Of a DNA stretch of 64,000 nt, positions 56,912-64,000 are shown one piece after another. The stretch is from Rallus limicola (taxonomy: Eukaryota > Chordata > Aves > Gruiformes > Rallidae): NCBI GenBank assembly GCA_022605955.1, contig JAKCOZ010000658.1, positions 35,201 through 99,200 of the forward strand. The letters run 5' to 3'. A program made the translations under genes and the position numbers. Under the pieces are notes generated by a model that saw only the letters and a list, made by a program, of their open reading frames with translations, did no database searches and was not told the DNA's origin. Numbering within the stretch: the first letter of the stretch is position 1; the number at the start of each line of letters is the position of its first letter.

Positions 56912-59683
56912 ATGCCTTTCAGGCCTAGCTTCTTTACTTTGGGAGTTATTGCTGGACGTTTAGCATGTTTTGAACTGCAGTCTGCTAGGGCCGAGAAAAG
57001 CACCGTAGGAGGTTCCAGGCATGTTCCCTCTTTCCAGGCAAAGGAAAAGGCTGAGAGCCAAAGTGACAGGGTCTGCTCGTGTGTCCTGTTAGGAGGTTTC
57101 AGACGAGCTATGCCTTTCAGGCCTAGCTTCTTTACTTTGGGAGTTATTGCTGGACGTTTAGCATGTTTTGAACTGCAGTCTGCTAGGGCCGAGAAAAGCA
57201 CCGTAGGAGGTTCCAGGCATGTTCCCTCTTTCCAGGCAAAGGAAAAGGCTGAGAGCCAAAGTGACAGGGTCTGCTCGTGTGTCCTGTTAGGAGGTTTCAG
57301 ACAAGCTATGCCTTTCAGGCCTAGCTTCTTTACTTTGGGAGTTATTGCTGGACGTTTAGCATGTTTTGAACTGCAGTCTGCTAGGGCCGAGAAAAGCACC
57401 GTAGGAGGTTCCAGGCATGTTCCCTCTTTCCAGGCAAAGGAAAAGGCTGAGAGCCAAAGTGACAGGGTCTGCTCGTGTGTCCTGTTAGGAGGTTTCAGAC
57501 AAGCTATGCCTTTCAGGCCTAGCTTCTTTACTTTGGGAGTTATTGCTGGACGTTTAGCATGTTTTGAACTGCAGTCTGCTAGGGCCGAGAAAAGCACCGT
57601 AGGAGGTTCCAGGCATGTTCCCTCTTTCCAGGCAAAGGAAAAGGCTGAGAGCCAAAGTGACAGGGTCTGCTCGTGTGTCCTGTTAGGAGGTTTCAGACAA
57701 GCTATGCCTTTCAGTCCTAGCTTCTTTACTTTGGGAGTTATTGCTGGACGTTTAGCATGTTTTGAACTGCAGTCTGCTAGGGCCGAGAAAAGCACCGTAG
57801 GAGGTTCCAGGCATGTTCCCTCTTTCCAGGCAAAGGAAAAGGCTGAGAGCCAAAGTGACAGGGTCTGCTCGTGTGTCCTGTTAGGAGGTTTCAGACAAGC
57901 TATGCCTTTCAGGCCTAGCTTCTTTACTTTGGGAGTTATTGCTGGACGTTTAGCATGTTTTGAACTGCAGTCTGCTAGGGCCGAGAAAAGCACCGTAGGA
58001 GGTTCCAGGCATGTTCCCTCTTTCCAGGCAAAGGAAAAGGCTGAGAGCCAAAGTGACAGGGTCTGCTCGTGTGTCCTGTTAGGAGGTTTCAGACAAGCTA
58101 TGCCTTTCAGGCCTAGCTTCTTTACTTTGGGAGTTATTGCTGGACGTTTAGCATGTTTTGAACTGCAGTCTGCTAGGGCCGAGAAAAGCACCGTAGGAGG
58201 TTCCAGGCATGTTCCCTCTTTCCAGGCAAAGGAAAAGGCTGAGAGCCAAAGTGACAGGGTCTGCTCGTGTGTCCTGTTAGGAGGTTTCAGACAAGCTATG
58301 CCTTTCAGGCCTAGCTTCTTTACTTTGGGAGTTATTGCTGGACGTTTAGCATGTTTTGAACTGCAGTCTGCTAGGGCCGAGAAAAGCACCGTAGGAGGTT
58401 CCAGGCATGTTCCCTCTTTCCAGGCAAAGGAAAAGGCTGAGAGCCAAAGTGACAGGGTCTGCTCGTGTGTCCTGTTAGGAGGTTTCAGACGAGCTATGCC
58501 TTTCAGGCCTAGCTTCTTTACTTTGGGAGTTATTGCTGGACGTTTAGCATGTTTTGAACTGCAGTCTGCTAGGGCCGAGAAAAGCACCGTAGGAGGTTCC
58601 AGGCATGTTCCCTCTTTCCAGGCAAAGGAAAAGGCTGAGAGCCAAAGTGACAGGGTCTGCTCGTGTGTCCTGTTAGGAGGTTTCAGACAAGCTATGCCTT
58701 TCAGGCCTAGCTTCTTTACTTTGGGAGTTATTGCTGGACGTTTAGCATGTTTTGAACTGCAGTCTGCTAGGGCCGAGAAAAGCACCGTAGGAGGTTCCAG
58801 GCATGTTCCCTCTTTCCAGGCAAAGGAAAAGGCTGAGAGCCAAAGTGACAGGGTCTGCTCGTGTGTCCTGTTAGGAGGTTTCAGACAAGCTATGCCTTTC
58901 AGGCCTAGCTTCTTTACTTTGGGAGTTATTGCTGGACGTTTAGCATGTTTTGAACTGCAGTCTGCTAGGGCCGAGAAAAGCACCGTAGGAGGTTCCAGGC
59001 ATGTTCCCTCTTTCCAGGCAAAGGAAAAGGCTGAGAGCCAAAGTGACAGGGTCTGCTCGTGTGTCCTGTTAGGAGGTTTCAGACAAGCTATGCCTTTCAG
59101 TCCTAGCTTCTTTACTTTGGGAGTTATTGCTGGACGTTTAGCATGTTTTGAACTGCAGTCTGCTAGGGCCGAGAAAAGCACCGTAGGAGGTTCCAGGCAT
59201 GTTCCCTCTTTCCAGGCAAAGGAAAAGGCTGAGAGCCAAAGTGACAGGGTCTGCTCGTGTGTCCTGTTAGGAGGTTTCAGACAAGCTATGCCTTTCAGGC
59301 CTAGCTTCTTTACTTTGGGAGTTATTGCTGGACGTTTAGCATGTTTTGAACTGCAGTCTGCTAGGGCCGAGAAAAGCACCGTAGGAGGTTCCAGGCATGT
59401 TCCCTCTTTCCAGGCAAAGGAAAAGGCTGAGAGCCAAAGTGACAGGGTCTGCTCGTGTGTCCTGTTAGGAGGTTTCAGACAAGCTATGCCTTTCAGGCCT
59501 AGCTTCTTTACTTTGGGAGTTATTGCTGGACGTTTAGCATGTTTTGAACTGCAGTCTGCTAGGGCCGAGAAAAGCACCGTAGGAGGTTCCAGGCATGTTC
59601 CCTCTTTCCAGGCAAAGGAAAAGGCTGAGAGCCAAAGTGACAGGGTCTGCTCGTGTGTCCTGTCAGGAGGTTTCAGACAAGCT
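56912..59683 (+). repeat. 7-unit repeat nested in the 48-unit HOR, two copies (units 288-294, 295-301)
   Basis: A194G at units 288 and 295, and CAGTCC at units 292 and 299, are both 7 units (1,386 bp) apart with consensus units between. The second copy ends with T179C in unit 301, which the first lacks. Two markers only, so moderate support. Confidence 0.6.
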
Positions 59684-60079
59684 ATGCCTTTCAGGCCTAG
59701 CTTCTTTACTTTGGGAGTTATTGCTGGACGTTTAGCATGTTTTGAACTGCAGTCTGCTAGGGCCGAGAAAAGCACCGTAGGAGGTTCCAGGCATGTTCCC
59801 TCTTTCCAGGCAAAGGAAAAGGCTGAGAGCCAAAGTGACAGGGTCTGCTCGTGTGTCCTGTTAGGAGGTTTCAGACAAGCTATGCCTTTCAGGCCTAGCT
59901 TCTTTACTTTGGGAGTTATTGCTGGACGTTTAGCATGTTTTGAACTGCAGTCTGCTAGGGCCGAGAAAAGCACCGTAGGAGGTTCCAGGCATGTTCCCTC
60001 TTTCCAGGCAAAGGAAAAGGCTGAGAGCCAAAGTGACAGGGTCTGCTCGTGTGTCCTGTTAGGGGGTTTCAGACGAGCT

Positions 60080-61465
60080 ATGCCTTTCAGGCCTAGCTTC
60101 TTTACTTTGGGAGTTATTGCTGGACGTTTAGCATGTTTTGAACTGCAGTCTGCTAGGGCCGAGAAAAGCACCGTAGGAGGTTCCAGGCATGTTCCCTCTT
60201 TCCAGGCAAAGGAAAAGGCTGAGAGCCAAAGTGACAGGGTCTGCTCGTGTGTCCTGTTAGGGGGTTTCAGACAAGCTATGCCTTTCAGGCCTAGCTTCTT
60301 TACTTTGGGAGTTATTGCTGGACGTTTAGCATGTTTTGAACTGCAGTCTGCTAGGGCCGAGAAAAGCACCGTAGGAGGTTCCAGGCATGTTCCCTCTTTC
60401 CAGGCAAAGGAAAAGGCTGAGAGCCAAAGTGACAGGGTCTGCTCGTGTGTCCTGTTAGGAGGTTTCAGACAAGCTATGCCTTTCAGGCCTAGCTTCTTTA
60501 CTTTGGGAGTTATTGCTGGACGTTTAGCATGTTTTGAACTGCAGTCTGCTAGGGCCGAGAAAAGCACCGTAGGAGGTTCCAGGCATGTTCCCTCTTTCCA
60601 GGCAAAGGAAAAGGCTGAGAGCCAAAGTGACAGGGTCTGCTCGTGTGTCCTGTTAGGAGGTTTCAGACAAGCTATGCCTTTCAGGCCTAGCTTCTTTACT
60701 TTGGGAGTTATTGCTGGACGTTTAGCATGTTTTGAACTGCAGTCTGCTAGGGCCGAGAAAAGCACCGTAGGAGGTTCCAGGCATGTTCCCTCTTTCCAGG
60801 CAAAGGAAAAGGCTGAGAGCCAAAGTGACAGGGTCTGCTCGTGTGTCCTGTCAGGAGGTTTCAGACAAGCTATGCCTTTCAGGCCTAGCTTCTTTACTTT
60901 GGGAGTTATTGCTGGACGTTTAGCATGTTTTGAACTGCAGTCTGCTAGGGCCGAGAAAAGCACCGTAGGAGGTTCCAGGCATGTTCCCTCTTTCCAGGCA
61001 AAGGAAAAGGCTGAGAGCCAAAGTGACAGGGTCTGCTCGTGTGTCCTGTTAGGAGGTTTCAGACGAGCTATGCCTTTCAGGCCTAGCTTCTTTACTTTGG
61101 GAGTTATTGCTGGACGTTTAGCATGTTTTGAACTGCAGTCTGCTAGGGCCGAGAAAAGCACCGTAGGAGGTTCCAGGCATGTTCCCTCTTTCCAGGCAAA
61201 GGAAAAGGCTGAGAGCCAAAGTGACAGGGTCTGCTCGTGTGTCCTGTTAGGAGGTTTCAGACGAGCTATGCCTTTCAGGCCTAGCTTCTTTACTTTGGGA
61301 GTTATTGCTGGACGTTTAGCATGTTTTGAACTGCAGTCTGCTAGGGCCGAGAAAAGCACCGTAGGAGGTTCCAGGCATGTTCCCTCTTTCCAGGCAAAGG
61401 AAAAGGCTGAGAGCCAAAGTGACAGGGTCTGCTCGTGTGTCCTGTTAGGAGGTTTCAGACGAGCT
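60080..61465 (+). repeat. Displaced copy of the 25-unit HOR leading cassette (units 304-310)
   Basis: Order TTAGGGGG (304), two consensus, T179C (307), A194G (308, 309, 310). It matches the first six units of copies A, B and C (218-223, 243-248, 259-264). The seventh unit has A194G where the others have C167T. It lies 45 units beyond copy C, inside a different HOR, so this block has moved or been left behind by later rearrangement. Confidence 0.65.
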
Positions 61466-61663
61466 ATGCCTTTCAGGCCTAGCTTCTTTACTTTGGGAGT
61501 TATTGCTGGACGTTTAGCATGTTGTGACATGCAGTCTGCTAGGGCCGAGAAAAGCATCGTAGGAGGTTCCAGGCATGTTCCCTCTTTCCAGGCAAAGGAA
61601 AAGGCTGAGAGCCAAAGTGACAGGGTCTGCTCGTGTGTCCTGTTAGGAGGTTTCAGACAAGCT
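61466..61663 (+). repeat. Unit with a perfect 6-bp hairpin made by clustered changes (unit 311)
   Basis: Phases 59, 63 and 64 are changed (T59G, A63C, C64A), and C92T is also present. The result at 61517-61532 is GCATGT, loop TGTG, ACATGC: a perfect 6-bp stem. The consensus has GCATGT TTTG AACTGC at the same place, a quasi-palindrome with two mismatches. The PstI site is lost. No other unit in the window has this form. Confidence 0.85.
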
Positions 61664-62851
61664 ATGCCTTTCAGGCCTAGCTTCTTTACTTTGGGAGTTA
61701 TTGCTGGACGTTTAGCATGTTTTGAACTGCAGTCTGCTAGGGCCGAGAAAAGCACCGTAGGAGGTTCCAGGCATGTTCCCTCTTTCCAGGCAAAGGAAAA
61801 GGCTGAGAGCCAAAGTGACAGGGTCTGCTCGTGTGTCCTGTTAGGAGGTTTCAGACAAGCTATGCCTTTCAGGCCTAGCTTCTTTACTTTGGGAGTTATT
61901 GCTGGACGTTTAGCATGTTTTGAACTGCAGTCTGCTAGGGCCGAGAAAAGCACCGTAGGAGGTTCCAGGCATGTTCCCTCTTTCCAGGCAAAGGAAAAGG
62001 CTGAGAGCCAAAGTGACAGGGTCTGCTCGTGTGTCCTGTCAGGAGGTTTCAGACAAGCTATGCCTTTCAGGCCTAGCTTCTTTACTTTGGGAGTTATTGC
62101 TGGACGTTTAGCATGTTTTGAACTGCAGTCTGCTAGGGCCGAGAAAAGCACCGTAGGAGGTTCCAGGCATGTTCCCTCTTTCCAGGCAAAGGAAAAGGCT
62201 GAGAGCCAAAGTGACAGGGTCTGCTCGTGTGTCCTGTTAGGAGGTTTCAGACAAGCTATGCCTTTCAGGCCTCGCTTCTTTACTTTGGGAGTTTTTGCTG
62301 GACGTTTAGCATGTTTTGAACTGCAGTCTGCTAGGGCCGAGAAAAGCACCGTAGGAGGTTCCAGGCATGTTCCCTCTTTCCAGGCAAAGGAAAAGGCTGA
62401 GAGCCAAAGTGACAGGGTCTGCTCGTGTGTCCTGTCAGGAGGTTTCAGACAAGCTATGCCTTTCAGGCCTAGCTTCTTTACTTTGGGAGTTATTGCTGGA
62501 CGTTTAGCATGTTTTGAACTGCAGTCTGCTAGGGCCGAGAAAAGCACCGTAGGAGGTTCCAGGCATGTTCCCTCTTTCCAGGCAAAGGAAAAGGCTGAGA
62601 GCCAAAGTGACAGGGTCTGCTCGTGTGTCCTGTTAGGAGGTTTCAGACAAGCTATGCCTTTCAGGCCTAGCTTCTTTACTTTGGGAGTTATTGCTGGACG
62701 TTTAGCATGTTTTGAACTGCAGTCTGCTAGGGCCGAGAAAAGCACCGTAGGAGGTTCCAGGCATGTTCCCTCTTTCCAGGCAAAGGAAAAGGCTGAGAGC
62801 CAAAGTGACAGGGTCTGCTCGTGTGTCCTGTTAGGAGGTTTCAGACAAGCT

Positions 62852-64000
62852 ATGCCTTTCAGGCCTCGCTTCTTTACTTTGGGAGTTTTTGCTGGACGTT
62901 TAGCATGTTTTGAACTGCAGTCTGCTAGGGCCGAGAAAAGCACCGTAGGAGGTTCCAGGCATGTTCCCTCTTTCCAGGCAAAGGAAAAGGCTGAGAACCA
63001 AAGTGACAGGGTCTGCTTGTGTGTCCTGTTAGGAGGTTTCAGACAAGCTATGCCTTTCAGGCCTAGCTTCTTTACTTTGGGAGTTATTGCTGGACGTTTA
63101 GCATGTTTTGAACTGCAGTCTGCTAGGGCCGAGAAAAGCACCGTAGGAGGTTCCAGGCATGTTCCCTCTTTCCAGGCAAAGGAAAAGGCTGAGAGCCAAA
63201 GTGACAGGGTCTGCTCGTGTGTCCTGTTAGGAGGTTTCAGACAAGCTATGCCTTTCAGGCCTAGCTTCTTTACTTTGGGAGTTATTGCTGGACGTTTAGC
63301 ATGTTTTGAACTGCAGTCTGCTAGGGCCGAGAAAAGCACCGTAGGAGGTTCCAGGCATGTTCCCTCTTTCCAGGCAAAGGAAAAGGCTGAGAGCCAAAGT
63401 GACAGGGTCTGCTCGTGTGTCCTGTTAGGAGGTTTCAGACAAGCTATGCCTTTCAGGCCTAGCTTCTTTACTTTGGGAGTTATTGCTGGACGTTTAGCAT
63501 GTTTTGAACTGCAGTCTGCTAGGGCCGAGAAAAGCACCGTAGGAGGTTCCAGGCATGTTCCCTCTTTCCAGGCAAAGGAAAAGGCTGAGAGCCAAAGTGA
63601 CAGGGTCTGCTCGTGTGTCCTGTTAGGAGGTTTCAGACAAGCTATGCCTTTCAGACCTAGCTTCTTTACTTTGGAAGTTATTGCTGGACGTTTAGCATGT
63701 TTTGAACTGCAGTCTGCTAGGGCCGAGAAAAGCACCGTAGGAGGTTCCAGGCATGTTCCCTCTTTCCAGGCAAAGGAAAAGGCTGAGAGCCAAAGTGACA
63801 GGGTCTGCTCGTGTGTCCTGTTAGGAGGTTTCAGACGAGCTATGCCTTTCAGGCCTAGCTTCTTTACTTTGGGAGTTATTGCTGGACGTTTAGCATGTTT
63901 TGAACTGCAGTCTGCTAGGGCCGAGAAAAGCACCGTAGGAGGTTCCAGGCATGTTCCCTCTTTCCAGGCAAAGGAAAAGGCTGAGAGCCAAAGTGACAGG
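62852..64000 (+). repeat. 48-unit higher-order repeat, copy 2, cut by window end (units 318-323)
   Basis: Unit 318 has CCTCGC, GTTTTTGC, G146A and C167T like unit 270, and unit 322 has CAGACC, G32A and A194G like unit 274. Unit 322 lacks the phase 63 GAC form of 274, and unit 321 lacks the CATGCT change of 273. The final 159 bp (63842-64000) are phases 1-159 of a further unit, so the array continues past the right edge. Confidence 0.65.

Larger units (their letters stand above)
53348..62851 (+). repeat. 48-unit higher-order repeat, copy 1 (units 270-317)
   Basis: It opens with unit 270 (CCTCGC, GTTTTTGC, G146A, C167T), followed at unit 274 by CAGACC with G32A and A194G. The same markers recur at 318 and 322, exactly 48 units (9,504 bp) later. 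Inside are a 7-unit repeat (288-301), a copy of the 25-unit HOR's leading cassette (304-310), and CCTCGC/GTTTTTGC units at 281 and 315 as well as 270. The call rests on only two marker-rich units and six compared units because the window ends, so the true period could be larger. Confidence 0.65.
1..64000 (+). repeat. 198-bp satellite DNA array, about 323 units, all in one orientation
   Basis: The entire window is a head-to-tail array of one 198-bp unit. With phase 1 at the ATG of ATGCCTTTCAGG, units begin at 86, 284, 482 and so on to 63842; (63842-86)/198 is exactly 322. Every variant marker I checked falls at a consistent phase, and the open plus-strand frame from 13748 to 53482 is made only of 66-codon blocks, so length-changing mutations are absent or always whole units. 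Consensus GC is 99/198. Units differ by a few substitutions only. No inverted unit, transposon or unique sequence interrupts the array. This is the signature of a eukaryotic satellite kept uniform by unequal exchange or amplification. The family and species are not recognised; a centromeric, pericentromeric, subtelomeric or sex-chromosome location is inference. Confidence 0.98.

Noticed and set aside
9853..63933. Minus-strand open frames (9853-17007, 17179-45717, 45772-63933)
   Set aside because: Same artefact on the other strand. Their ends coincide with individual variant units (50, 87, 231) that happen to create a stop, and there is no gene structure.
1..64000. CRISPR array
   Set aside because: Units are contiguous and nearly identical over their whole 198 bp; there are no unique spacers and no short repeat separated by variable sequence.
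1..64000. CENP-B box
   Set aside because: I looked on both strands of the consensus for the core pattern TTCG, four bases, A, two bases, CGGG and found no match, including in the CpG-creating variants.
1..64000. Known satellite families such as primate alpha satellite (171 bp)
   Set aside because: The unit length and sequence do not resemble alpha satellite, and I cannot match it from memory to any named 190-200 bp satellite, so no name is given.
1..64000. Transposon insertion, rRNA, tRNA or a hidden gene cluster inside the array
   Set aside because: The 198-bp register is unbroken across the window, which leaves no room for inserted sequence of any length other than whole units, and all units are recognisable copies.
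1..64000. The array as a pure assembly artefact (looped consensus)
   Set aside because: Ordered private and shared variants, HORs of different period and unequal copy lengths cannot come from looping one consensus. Local collapse or expansion in copy number remains possible and cannot be judged from sequence alone.

Overview
The whole 64,000 bp window is one uninterrupted tandem satellite array. The unit is 198 bp with about 50% GC (99 of 198 consensus bases). It repeats head to tail in one orientation: 322 full units plus partial units at both ends (85 bp left, 159 bp right). Taking the ATG of ATGCCTTTCAGG as phase 1, unit k starts at 86+198(k-1); this holds from the first unit (86) to the last (63842), so there is no net insertion or deletion over 322 units. 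Differences between units are single substitutions, usually 0 to 4 per unit, so identity to consensus is roughly 98-100%. I see no gene, RNA gene, transposon, CRISPR array or unique sequence, and neither edge of the array lies in the window.

Arrays this long and uniform, with layered higher-order repeats (HORs) and no interruption, are typical of eukaryotic centromeric, pericentromeric, subtelomeric or sex-chromosome heterochromatin. The length is close to a common nucleosome repeat length. Recurrent C-to-T and G-to-A changes at the unit's CpG sites hint at CpG methylation, which would fit a vertebrate or plant. I do not recognise the satellite family and cannot name the species.

Layout, using shared substitutions as markers: (1) 86-2659, a local 8-unit pattern repeated 1.6 times; (2) 2660-17707, a 39-unit HOR in two tandem copies (39 and 37 units); (3) 17708-20083, a linker with mostly private variants; (4) 20084-37705, a 32-unit HOR in three tandem copies (32, 28 and 29 units), the middle one having lost four units in three places; (5) 37706-40873, a shuffled segment built from variants of the 32-unit HOR, including a 3-unit repeat; (6) 40874-43051, the most homogeneous run, followed by a cluster of one variant; (7) 43052-52951, a 25-unit HOR in three progressively shortened copies (25, 16 and about 9 units); (8) 53348-64000, a 48-unit HOR whose second copy runs off the end, with a 7-unit repeat nested in it.

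Because 198 is divisible by three and one frame on each strand of the consensus has no stop, the array shows giant open frames on both strands (up to 13,244 codons on plus and 9,512 on minus). These are arithmetic artefacts, not genes. The real content is the amplification history: whole-unit deletions, two chimeric units that bracket crossover points, a seven-unit cassette in four places, and one unit that looks like a quasi-palindrome template-switch event.
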